Source of the DNA: Anaeramoeba ignava
Lineage: Eukaryota > Metamonada > Anaeramoebidae
Direction: 5' to 3'
DNA: 64,000 nucleotides
Assembly (NCBI GenBank): GCA_028826165.1
Contig: JAPDFW010000056.1
Coordinates: 462,501 to 526,500 of the forward strand
Below, piece by piece: positions 34,152-45,519 of the stretch (its first letter is position 1; every line of letters starts with the position of its first letter). Made by a program: the position numbers and the translations under genes. The notes below the pieces were generated by a model. The model did no database searches. It had not been told where the DNA came from and saw only the letters and a program-made list of their open reading frames with translations.

Positions 34152-37100
34152 ATGAATAATTCTAAAAAGAAATACCAAAGACGATCAAATGAAAAAAAAC
34201 GCAAGAACATATCGACATCAAAAGAAACAAGCACAACAAGTGAAGAAATGGAAGTAAGACCGCGCACAAGCAAGTATTCCTTAAGAAGTAAAATGAGTAT
34301 TAAAGACAATTCTAACGGAACAGCAAGATATCAATTAGACACATTTTCAACCGATAAAAAAAAGATGAAAGAACAGAATAGAAACAACAGTGGAAAAACG
34401 TTTGAAAATGTCGAAAATTCTTCCCCTATTTTAAGTCAAAATTCACATGTAGTTATGGTTGTGGATCCTTATGTCGAAATACAGAGTCCTGAATGGAAGA
34501 GTTCTTATAATACAGAAGATAGTACAAATGATATTCAAGTTACAAATGATATTCAAAGTGGAAATGATATTCAAAGTGGAAATGATATTCAAAGTGAAAA
34601 TGAAATTCAAAGTGAAAATGAAATTCAAAGTGAAAATGAAATTCAAAGTGAAAATGAAATTCAAAGTGAAAATGATATTCAAAGTGAAAATGAAATTCAA
34701 AGTGAAAATGAAATTCAAAGTGAAAATGAAATTCAAAGTGAAAATGATATTCAAAGTGAAAATGATATTCAAAGTGAAAATGAAGATTTTATTGAAAATC
34801 AAGAAACAAATTCAAAATCAAAATCAAATTCAAATTCAAATTCAAAATCAAATTCAAATTCAAAATATAATTCAAATTCAAAATCAAAATCAAATTCAAA
34901 TTCAAAATATAATTCAAATTCAAAATCAAATTCAAATTCAAATTCAAAATCAAAATCAAAATCAAATTCAAATTCAAAATCAAATGAAAAAATTCTTAAA
35001 AACAAAAAGAAAAAATTAAGATCCAAAAATCATTCTCCATCTCATTCCAAAATTAAAAATTTACAACCTAAATTTCGCCCTTTTGATGACATTAGTTCTG
35101 TTGATGATGAAGAATACATTGAGACAGAATCTGATCTTATTGTTCCTAAACATGAAGTAAATGAATCAAAACAGGAAATGAAAAAAATGAAAGAAATGCG
35201 AGATATTGAAAAACTACAGAAGATTTTAGAGGAAGAAAATGGGAACAGACCCATTATGACAAGGTCTCGCGCACGAGAAATTTCTCAGAAATGGAACATT
35301 TTACGAGAAAAAGTTTTCTCAGAATTTTCTCCAGATTCTAAAACAACAAACTCAATGAATTCTGAAGAAATGAATAGTCAACCTTCTGAGATTGAGTTAT
35401 CACCACTTCCACATAAAAATAATAAACCAAAAATTCGAGGAAGAGGAAGAGGAAGAGGAAGAGGAAGACCAAAAGTTCAACCTGAAATTATTATACAAGA
35501 TGAATCTTCTGATACTCAAGAAAAAGAGAAAAAAGATTCCAACGCTAAGTTATGTGTTGCAAATAATATTGAGAGTATTGATTCAAATTCAGAAAATAGT
35601 TCATTATCGATTGATACATCTATTACTTTCGATAATATTGGTGGACTTGATGAACGTATTTAATTTGATTTAATTTAATTTAATTTAATTTAATTTAATT
35701 TAATTTTAATTTAATTTAATATTTAATAATTTAAATTTAATATTTAATTTAATTTAATTTAATATTTAATTTAATTTAATATTTAATTTAATATTTTCTT
35801 AATTTAATATTTAATATTTAATTTAATTTAATTTAATTTAATTTAATTTAATTTAATTTAATTTAATTTAATATTTAATTTAATTTAATTTGATTTAAAA
35901 TTTAATTTGATTTAATTTAATTTAATTTAATTTGATATTTAATTTAATTTAATTTTAATATTTAATTTATTTAATATTTAATTTAATATTTAATTTAATT
36001 TAATTTAATTTAATATTTAATTTAATTTAATTTAATTTAATTTAATTTAATTTAATTTAATATTTAATTTAATTTAATTTAATTTAATTTAATTAAATTT
36101 AATATTTAATTTAATATTTAATTTAATAATTAAATTTAATATTTAATTTAATGATTTAATTTAATTTGATATTTAATTTAGATATTAAATCACTTAAAGA
36201 AGTAGTCCTTTTCCCATTACTTTATCCTGAAATATTCGCAAAATTCTCAGTATCTCCTCCACGAGGTGTACTTTTTCATGGACAACCTGGTACAGGAAAA
36301 ACACTAATGGCAAGAGCATTAGCAAATTCATGCTCACAAGACGGAAGAAAAATATCATTTTATATGCAAAAAGGTACAGATTGCTTATCGAAATGGATTG
36401 GAGAATCAGAAAATCGTCTTCGAAAATTATTTGAAAAAGACAAAAAAACACAACCATCAATCATCTTCTTTGATGAAGTTGACGGACTTGCGCCAACAAG
36501 ATCAAGCAATCAACATCAAGTTCATAGCTCAATTGTAAGCACTTTATTATCTTTGATGGATGGTCTTGATGACCGAGGACAAGTAATTATCATTGGTGCT
36601 ACAAATAGAGTGGATTCTGTTGATCCAGCACTTCGTAGACCTGGTAGATTTGATAGAGAGTTTCAATTCCCTCTTCCTAATCGCAAAGGCCGAATGCAAA
36701 TTATTAAAATTTATACCAATTCATGGAATCCTCCTCTTGACGAACATCTCCAAAATATGCTTGTTGATTTAACTGTTGGCTTTTCTGGTGCTGATATTAA
36801 GGCTGTTTGTAGTGAAGCTGCTTTGAATTCTATTCGTAGAAGTTTTCCTGAAATTTATGATTCTCAAGATAAATTGGATATTGATATTAATTCTATTAAA
36901 GTTCAAGAAATTGATTTCTTATCAGTTCTAAAAAGTAGATTTAATATTAAAATTTAAAAATTAAAAATTAAAAATTAAAAATTAAAAATTAAAAATTATA
37001 ATTATCTAGATTTCATTCCTACTTCTCAAAGACTCACACAAAAAGCAAGAGAACCCTTATCTCCTTCATTATTTTCTCTCATCGGAGATCAATTCAACGA

Positions 37101-39308
37101 TATTATTTCTCGAGTTAAAGAAATTTTCCCCATTTCAGAACCCTTTTTAACAGATAAGAGTAACGAAGATGAAAATCTGGAAATGGATTTGACAGGACCA
37201 TTCCAAAAAAACTCAACTAACATGCTTGATTTCCATGACTCACACTTCCGTCCAAGACTTCTAATTCACGGAGAAAAAGGAAACGGACAAACATATCTTG
37301 CACAAGCAATCCTTCATCGACTTGAAACATTCCCTGTTTATAATCTAGACTTGCCAAAATTGATGAGCTCGCCGAATTTAAACGGACCTGAAGAGGTTTG
37401 TTTCAGTGCCTTTCAGGAAGCAAAACGAACTGCTCCTTCCATCATTTATGTTCCTCATATCGACATTCTTTGGAAACAACCCCAACTCGAGATTATGAGA
37501 ATTAGCATGATCCAGTTGCTTATGGATCTTTCTTCTTCTTTTCCTCTCTTCTTTTTGGCAACAACCCAAAATGATTACCAAGAAATTGATGAAGAAATCC
37601 GCAACTTGTTTTCTTTTCCATCAGATATATTTCTTTCTGATTATCCTTCTTTTCACAACCGAAGAACGTTTTTCGAAGCCTTGAAACAGGAACTATTAAA
37701 ACCACCTCCACCTCCGCCAACACCAAAGAAAAAACGCCAATTCCGCAAATTAAATTATTCTTACTCTACAAATCAACATAATGATTCATTGAACAGTTTC
37801 CAAAAAAATGAAAAGCAACAGGAAGAAAATTTCCTCAGAGATTTAAGGCTTTTATTCAGACAAACATTAAACAAAATTATGGCTGAAAAACCCTTTAAAG
37901 TTTTCTGTCAGCCAATCGATTCAAATGTTTATTTAGGATATGATGAGGTTGTTACAACAGCGATTGATTTGGGGATGATTTCAGATAAAATTAATCACAA
38001 GGAATACACTTCTGTTGAGCATTTAATTTCAGACATCCAAATCATTGTTGATAACGCTTTTTTATATCGACAAAATACAAATTCAAAGCAACTTTATCGT
38101 GATGCTGTTTGGCTAAAGGAGTCAATTGATGCTTATATTCAATCTTATGATAATTTTCTTGTTGAAAAATGTCGAGAAATTACACTTAAAAGAGAAGAAT
38201 TGAAAAAGAAAAAAGATTCCAATGAAAATGAAAATGAAAATGAAAATGAAAATGAAAATGAAAATGAAAATCAATTTGAAAAAACAGATTTATTCAACTC
38301 AAATGATAGTTACCATTCAAGTTATATTAGTCAAGATCAAAGTATTGAAAATTATGAAAGTGTTGAAAATTCTTTACAATATTCAACACCAATTCAAAGC
38401 CCAATAGATTTAGATTTAGTAATTGAACTTAATCCTAAAGTTCCAGTAACAAAAATAGATGAAAACAATTTAGAACAACAAAATAATGAAAATTTACAAC
38501 AAAATAATGAAAATTAATTTAGAACAACAAAATAATGAAAACAATTTACAACAAAATAATAAAAATTTAGAAAAAAATAATGAAAATAATTTAGAACAAA
38601 ATAATGAAAACAATTTACAACAAAATAATCAAAACAATTTAGAACAAAATAATCAAAATTTAGAACAACAAAATAATGAAAATAATTTACAACAAAATAA
38701 TGAAAACAATTTAGAACAAAATAATGAAAACAATTTACAACAAAATAATCAAAATTAATTTACAACAAAATAATCAAATTAATTTACAACAAAATAATGA
38801 AATTAATTTAGAACAAAATAATGAAATTAATTTAGAACAAAATAATGAAATTAATTTACAACAAAATAATCAAAATTTAGAACAACAAAATAATCAAATT
38901 AATTTAGAACAAAATAATGAAAACAATTTAGAACAAAATAATGAAATTAATTTACAACAAAATAATAATGAAAACAATTTACAACAAAATAATCAAATTA
39001 ATTTACAACAAAATAATCAAATTAATTTACAACAAAATAATGAAATTAATTTACAACAAAATAATGAAATTAATTTAGAACAAAATAATGAAAATAATTT
39101 AGAACAAAAAATTTTGTTAGATTTGGATTTTTTTGAATCATTTCTTGATAAATTAGCAAATGAAACAGAATCATTTACTGTTGAAAATTTACTTTTTCTT
39201 AGAACTCGTTTATTTCAAACTATTAAAAAAAATCAAAATAATTTTAATCGAAATGAAGTTATTCAACAACTTCATCATCTTCTTGAAAATCAAGAATTTG
39301 TTAAATAA
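34152..39308 (+). CDS. ATAD2: ATAD2/Yta7-like AAA-bromodomain chromatin ATPase (two frame breaks near 3' end)
   Basis: Chromatin-associated AAA ATPase that in yeast and animals remodels histone H3-H4. Exons: 34152-35655, 36182-36934 and 37010-39308. Ignoring one surplus A at 38510-38513 and one at 38751-38754 gives 1,517 residues. The N-terminus is disordered, with a SENEIQ hexapeptide repeat, a serine/asparagine tract and an AT-hook-like [13 protein letters not shown]1 is complete: [50 protein letters not shown]2 has a degenerate P-loop, GEKGNGQT, as in ATAD2. A bromodomain follows ([20 protein letters not shown] to [11 protein letters not shown]), then NE/NNQ low complexity. The conserved C-terminal domain is [20 protein letters not shown] to LENQEFVK, recovered only in the third frame. 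Intron 2 is just 75 bp. Confidence 0.92.
34515..34985 (+). repeat. coding microsatellites: 18-bp SENEIQ/NDIQSE repeat then Asn/Ser/Lys hexamers
   Basis: About fourteen copies of an 18-bp unit (ATTCAAAGTGAAAATGAA) at 34525-34790, followed by AAATTC/AAATCA hexamers coding for NSNSKS to 34985. This is coding-frame expansion of the same kind of AT-rich word that fills the introns. Confidence 0.9.
35656..36181 (+). repeat. ATAD2-like intron 1: TTTAA pentamer array
   Basis: 526 bp of TTTAA pentamers with ATATTTAATT variants between donor GTATTT and acceptor AATTTAG. Confidence 0.9.
38460..39110 (+). repeat. coding repeat NLEQNNEN / NLQQNNQ
   Basis: A roughly 24-bp unit (AATTTAGAACAAAATAATGA) in about 25 variants encodes N/Q/E-rich sequence between the bromodomain and the C-terminal domain. 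Both frame breaks of this gene fall here, in the local string AAAATTAATTTA. Confidence 0.9.
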
Positions 39309-39483
39309 AAAATTAATTGATTTTTCTTTCTAATAAAAATTAAAAAAATTAAAAAAATTTAAAAAATTTAAAAAATTAAAAATTTTTGAAGTTATTTTTC
39401 TTTGTTAAAATTTTGAAAATTAAAAAGAAGAAAAAGAATCGAATTAAAAGAAAAGAAATGATTTAAAAATTTGTGTTTTTGTT

Positions 39484-42400
39484 TTATTTGCGAACAACTT
39501 CACAAGCTTTTTTTGCTGCTTCTCCTAAATCATTTGCTGAAATAATTGGTAATCCACTTTTTTCGAAAATTTCCTTTCCAAGTTCAACATTTGTTCCTTC
39601 AAGACGAACAACAAGAGGAACTTTTAATCCAAGAATTTTAACAGCACTAACAATTCCTTTAGCAACAACATCACATTTCATAATTCCACCAAAAATATTA
39701 ACTAAAATAGCTTTAACCTTTTTTAATTTTAATTTTAATTATAATTTTAATTTTAATTTTAATTTAATTTAAATTTAATTTTAATTTTAATTTTAATTTT
39801 AATTATAAATTTAATTTTAATTTTAATTTTAATTTTAATTTTAATTTTAATTTTAAATTTTAATTTTAATTTAAATTTTAATTATAAATTTTAATTTTAA
39901 TTTTAATTTTGATTTTAATTTTAATTTTAAATTTTAATTTTAATTTTAATTATAATTTTAATTTTAATTTTATAAATGAATTTTAATTTTAATTTTAATT
40001 TTAATTTTAATTTTAATTTTAATTTTAATTTTAATTTTAATTTTAATTTTAATTTTAAATTTTAAATTTTAATTTTAATTTTAATTATAAATTGAATTAT
40101 AAACTACTTTGGGATCTGAAGAAATGATTTTAAAAGCTTCAGTAATTTGTTCTTCTTCAGCACCACCACCAACATCTAAGAAATTTGCAGGATTTTGTCC
40201 ATTAAGTTTAATAATATCCATTGTTGCCATTGCTAAACCTGCTCCATTAACCATACATCCAATATTCCCATCCATTGCAACATAAGAAAGATCAAATTTC
40301 TTTGCTGCAAGTTCTCTTGGATCTGTTTCTGAATCATCTTTCCATGCAAATATTTCTTTTTGTCTAAATTCTGCACTATCATCAAAGTTGAATTTTGCAT
40401 CAAGTGATACAACTAAAATAATTTTAATTTTAAATTTAATTTTATTATTGATTTTGATTTGAATTTTAAATTATAATTTTAATATTAATATTAATTTTAA
40501 TTTTAATTTTAATTTTAATTTGAATTTTAATTTTAATTTTAGTTTTAATTTTAATTTTTATTTTAATTTGAATTTTAATTTAAATTTTAATTTTAATATT
40601 AAAATTTTATTTTTTTAATTTTAATTTTAAATTTTAATTTTAATTTTTAATTTTAATTTTAATTTTAATTTTAATTTTTAATTTTAATTTTATTTTTTTT
40701 TTTTTTTTTAATTTTAATTTTTTAATTTTAATTTTAATTTTAATTTTAATTTTAATTTTAATTTTAATTTTAATTTTAATTTTAAATTTTAATTTTAAAT
40801 TTTAATTTAATTTTAATTTTAATGTTTTAATTTTAAATTTAATTTTTAATTTTAATTTTTAATTTTAATTTTAATTTTAATTTTAAATTTTAATTTTAAT
40901 TTTAATTTTAATTTTAATTTTAATATTAATTTTAAATTTGATTTTAATTTTTATTATAATATTAATTTTAAATTTTAATTTTAATAATTTTAATTTTAAT
41001 TTTAAAATTTTAAATTTTTAATTTTTAATTTTAATTTTAATTTTAATTTTAATTTTAATATTAATTTTAATTTTGATTTTAATTTTTAAATTTAATTTTG
41101 ATTTTTTGATTTTAATTTTAATTTTAATTTTAATTTTAATATTATTAATTTTAATTATAATTTTAATTTTAATTTTAATTTTAATTTTAATTTTAATTTT
41201 AATTTTAATTTTAATTATAATATTAATTTTAATTTTAATTTTAATATTAATATTAATTTTAATTTTAAATTTAATTTTAAATTTAATTTTTGATTTTGAA
41301 TTTTGATTTTAATTTTAATTTTAATTTTAATTTTAATTTTAATTTTAATTTTAATATTAATTTGAATTTTAATTTAAATTTTAATAATAATTTTAAAATC
41401 TACTTTCTCCATCAACTGCTTCTACAAATGGATTAATTTCAACTTGAGTTGAATCAGTTTTGATAAATAAATCATAAAGTCTATCGATTTCATGCATAGC
41501 AGAATTCCAAAGATGAGGAGGAAATTCTAAAAAGCGAGCAATTTCTTGTTTTTGGTCTTTTGTTGGTCCTGTTTTAATATCAATTGGGAATTTTGCAATG
41601 TATTGTGGTGATGATTCTGCTACTTCTTCAATATCAACTCCTCCTTTTGGTGAAACAACTATCATTGGTCCTTGGGTTTTTCTATCTAAAAGAATTGCAA
41701 AATACAATTCTCGTTTGATATCTTTTGTTTGAGAAACCATTACCTTTTAATTTTTAATATTAATTTTAATTTTAATTTTAATTTTAATTTTAATTTTAAT
41801 TTTTAATTTTTAATTTTAATTTTAATTTTAATTTTAATTTTAATTTTAATTTTAATTTTAATTTTAATTTTAATTTTAATTTTAATTTTAATTTTAATTT
41901 TAATTTTAATTTTAATTTTAATTTTAATTTTAATTTTAATTTTAATTTTAATTTTAATTTTAATTTTAATTTTAATTTTAATTTTAATTTTAATTTTAAT
42001 TTTAATTTTTAATTTTAATTTTATAATTTTAATTTTAATTTTAATTTTAATTTTAATTTTAATTATAATTATAATTTTGATTATTAATTTTAATTTCAAA
42101 ATTTTAATTTTAATTTTAATTATAATTTTAATTTGATTATTAAATTTAATTTTAATTTTAATTTTAATTTTAATTTTAATTTTTAATTTTAATTTTAATT
42201 TTAATTTTAATTTTAATTTTAATTTTAATTTTAATTTTAATTTTAATTTTAATTTTAATTTTAATTTTAATTTTAATTTTAATTTTAATTTTAATTTTAA
42301 TTTTAATTTTAATTTTAATTTTTGATTTTAATTTTAATTTTAATTTTAATTTTAATTTTAATTTTAATTTTAATTTTAATTTTTAATTTTAATTTTAATT

Positions 42401-42955
42401 TTAATTTTAATTTTAATTTTAATTTTAATTATTAATTTTAATTTTAATTTTAATTTTAATTTAAATTTTAATTTTAATTTTAATTTTAATTTTGATAATT
42501 ACTTTCTGACATAATTTTCCTTCAGGTCCTGATTGTTTTGTTCTTAAACGATATCCAATCATGTTTTTAACACAATCTTTTGTTTCATTTGCACTAATAA
42601 ATAAAAAATTAAAAAAAATAAAATTAAAAAAATAAATAAAATTAAAAAAAATTTACGTTTTGCAAAATCTAATTCCGCCTTTAAAATTGTTTTCAATAAA
42701 AGTTCCTTTTCCTCTTCCACCAGTATGAACTTGAGCTTTAATTGTAACTTGGGGTACTTTCAATTTATTAAAAGCATCTTCAGCTTCTAATGGATTATTT
42801 GCAACTAGAAACTTTTCTGTATTAACTCCATATTTTTGCATTAACATTTTACTTTGATATTCATGAAGATTAAATAATCTCTTAAATAAAGGAAAAGTTA
42901 TTTGATTTCCATTTTGATTTAAAACTTTTCTTTTTGTTTTAAGTGAACTCAACAT
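39484..42955 (-). CDS. SCSb: succinyl-CoA synthetase beta subunit, organelle-targeted
   Basis: ATP-grasp subunit that makes ATP or GTP from succinyl-CoA in mitochondria or hydrogenosomes. Five exons: 42955-42657, 42593-42503, 41743-41404, 40412-40108 and 39717-39484; all junctions are in frame (422 residues). After an N-terminal extension [20 protein letters not shown], about 30 basic and hydroxylated residues long and devoid of acids, the mature protein starts [17 protein letters not shown]. Further marks: [78 protein letters not shown] and [19 protein letters not shown]. The extension looks like a matrix-targeting presequence; which organelle it enters cannot be told. I start at the ATG at 42955 because no ATG lies in frame just upstream. 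It converges with the ATAD2-like gene across a 175-bp gap. Confidence 0.97.
40413..41403 (-). repeat. SCS-beta intron 3: 991-bp AAAATT array
   Basis: Coding-strand AAAATT hexamers with indels, homopolymer A/T slips and some AATATT words. Introns 2 (41744-42502) and 4 (39718-40107) are the same hexamer; intron 2 contains about 240 bp of nearly perfect repeat (41814-42010). Intron 1 (63 bp) is repeat-free. Confidence 0.9.
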
Positions 42956-42980
42956 TTTTCTTTTATTCAAAATTATTTTG

Positions 42981-43010
42981 AAAAGAAAAAAAATGAAAAA
43001 AAAAATTTAA
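42981..43010 (-). promoter_or_regulatory. upstream T-tract/CATTTTT element of SCS-beta
   Basis: The coding strand reads AAATTTTTTTTTTCATTTTT, 26-55 bp before the ATG. The rest of the 315-bp gap to the uS3 stop is T-rich with TTATTAATTA words. Confidence 0.4.
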
Positions 43011-43270
43011 ATTGAAAAAAAATTTTGTTTTTATTTTAATTTCTTATTTATTGTTTTGATTCCTTTCTATTATTAATTTTATTAATTATTAATTATTATT
43101 AATTATTAATTTTATTATTATTTTTTGAACTTAATTCTGTTGTTTTTTGTTTTTTGTTTTTAAAGGAAATGGAAAAAGTTTGAAAAATCAAAAATGGAAA
43201 AAAGAAAAAGCAAAAAATGAAGAATTTGAAAATAATTGATTATTTTTCCATTGTTTAAAAAAGAGTTATT

Positions 43271-44866
43271 TTAATTCTGATTATCTTCAGTTGTTTGAGC
43301 GTCTACTTCATCTTTTGGAGGGAAAACATGAATAGAATCAGGTTGTCTTTTTGTGACACCTCCTTTTTTTTCTTCTGGATCATAAGGTAACATAATAGAA
43401 ACTCTAACACCAAGAACACCTAATAAATTAAATCAATATAAATATTTCAATATAATTCAATATAAATTAATATAATTATTTCAATATAAATCAATATAAA
43501 TATTTCAATATAATTCAATATAAATCAATATAAATATTTTAATATAAATTAATATAAATATTTCAATATAAATATTTCAATATAAATATTTCAATATAAA
43601 TATTTCAATATAAATATTTCAATATAATTATTTTAATATAAATTAATATAAATATTTCAATATAAATCAATATAAATATTTCAATATAAATATTTCAATA
43701 TAAATATTTACCTTGCTTAAGTTTAATATGACGAACTGCTTTTGTTACATGTTCAATTGAAGGTGTTCCAGTTTTTAACATATATCCATCTCTAAATTTC
43801 ATTGCTTTTGCTCTTTGTCCTCTTAATTTTCCACTTACAACAATTTCACAACCTTTTGCTCCTGAATCCATAATTTGTCTCATAGCAGAATAACAAGCTC
43901 TATAATTTTAAATTAAATTAAAATAAAAATTAAATTAAATTAAATTAAAAATTAAATTAAATTAAATTAAAAATTAAATTAAAAATTAAATTAAATTAAA
44001 AATTAAATTAAATTAAAAATTAAATTAAATTAAAAATTAAATTAAATTAAAAATTAAATTAAAAATTAAATTAAAAATTAAATTAAAAATAAAAATTAAA
44101 TTAAAAATTAAATTAAAAATTAAAATTAAATTAAATTAAAAAGTAAAATTAAATTAAATTAAAAATTAAATTTCAAAATTTACCTTCTAACTGGAATTCC
44201 AATTTTTAAATGTTTAAATTTTTAAATAAACAACTTTTTAAATTGATGTTCAACTCTTTGTGTATAAAGTTCAACTTTTCCATCAGGGAAATTGAATCTG
44301 TTTTGAAGAAGTAAAGTTAATTCTCTTAATTTTCTTCCCTTATCACCTTTTAAATAAATAAATTTTTAAATTGAATTCATTTTTAAATTGATTTTATTTT
44401 TGAATTGAATTGAATTGAATTGAATTGAATTTATTTTATAATTTATTTTTGAATTGAATTTATTTTTGATTTGAATTTATTTTTGAATTTATTTTTGATT
44501 TGAATTTATTTTTGATTTGAATTTATTATTGAATTTATAATTTATTTTATAATTTATTTTATAATTTATTTTATAATTTATTTTATAATTTATTATTGAA
44601 TTTATAATTTATTTTATAATTTATTTTATAATTTATTTTATAATTTATTTTTGAATTGAATTGAATTTATTTTATTTACCAGCAACTTTATCAGGTGATG
44701 TTGTTTGAATCCAAATATTTGTTCTTGTTGGTGTTGTTGTAATTCTACATCCAGAATATCCTAATTTAGCAATATGATTAATAAAAAAGGAATCAACTTC
44801 TGCATGAAAAAGTCCTTCATTAATAAATTTTCTTTTTTTAGAAATTTTTGTAGGTTCAGATGTCAT
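43271..44866 (-). CDS. RPS3: 40S ribosomal protein uS3 (interrupted by an in-frame stop)
   Basis: Small-subunit head protein lining the mRNA entry channel. Exons: 44866-44680, 44346-44184, 43899-43712 and 43419-43271. Family sequence is strong at both ends: [20 protein letters not shown] and [17 protein letters not shown] in exon 1; [15 protein letters not shown] (KH domain) in exon 2; [20 protein letters not shown] and [20 protein letters not shown] in exon 3; [16 protein letters not shown] in the last exon. Exon 2, however, contains TAA at 44222-44224 in the only workable frame, between [14 protein letters not shown] and LKIGIPVRR. The normally invariant segment around RGLCAxAQAESLKYKL is missing there. 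As uS3 is essential, this may be a local assembly error, a missed tiny exon, or a second defective copy. No intact reading of 228 residues is possible as given. Confidence 0.9.
43420..44679 (-). repeat. uS3 introns 1-3, each with its own repeat unit
   Basis: Intron 1 (44347-44679) is built of plus-strand TTTATTTTATAA words and GAATT. Intron 2 (43900-44183) is AAATTAAATTAA. Intron 3 (43420-43711) is TATAAATATTTCAA. The exons between them (43712-43899 and 44184-44346) are not part of the repeats. Confidence 0.85.
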
Positions 44867-45044
44867 TATCTAAATTATAAATTTAATTATAAATTTAATT
44901 ATAAATTGTTTTTTGTTTTTGTTTTTGTTTTTGTTTTTGTTTTTTGTTTTTTGTTTTTGTTTTTGTTTTTGTTTTTGTTTTTTTGTGTTTTTATTTTTTG
45001 TATGTTTTTTACTCTAATGTAACTTTATTTTAGAACAAATAAAG

Positions 45045-45270
45045 AGAAATGAAAAAAATGAAAAAAAAATTTTTTTTCTTTTTTTTTTTTATTTTTTTTT
45101 TTATTTTATTATTTAATTTTTTAAAATTATTAGTAATTTTTAGTTTTTAATTAAAAAAAAAAAGAAGAAAAATTTTAAATAAAAAAAATAAAAAGTGGAA
45201 AAATATTTTTTAATTAAAAAAAATAATTTAAATTTTTTTTTTTCATTTTTTCCTTATATTTTCTTTTATT
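45045..45270. promoter_or_regulatory. divergent uS3/BEACH upstream region with a T-tract/CATTTTT element on each strand
   Basis: The 653-bp gap 44867-45519 separates divergent genes. At 45045-45080 the element reads on the minus strand (T-run, then CATTTTTTTCATTT) toward uS3. At 45231-45270 it reads on the plus strand (TTTTTTTTTTTCATTTTTTC) toward the BEACH gene. A TTTTTG run lies at 44910-44985. Nothing else is recognised. Confidence 0.4.
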
Positions 45271-45519
45271 TTCTTTTATTTTTTTTTTTTATTTTTTTTT
45301 TATAATTTGATTAAGTGATTTTCCCCAAACAAATTTACTTTTTTTTTTTTATACATTCAAAAAAAAATTGAAAAAAAAAATTCAAAAACAAAAAATCAAC
45401 AAAAATTAAATTTAAAAAAAAAATAAACAGAAAAAAGAATTCTTCTTCAAAAAAAAAAAAACAAAAACAATTTAATAACATTCTCTTTAAATTATTAAAA
45501 CAAAATTTTAAGATAAAAT

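Noticed and set aside
34550-34790. CRISPR-like regular spacing
   Set aside because: It is an 18-bp coding microsatellite with no unique spacers, inside a eukaryotic gene.
39473-39772. Plus-strand frame over the last exon of SCS-beta
   Set aside because: It is the antisense shadow of a strongly conserved exon.
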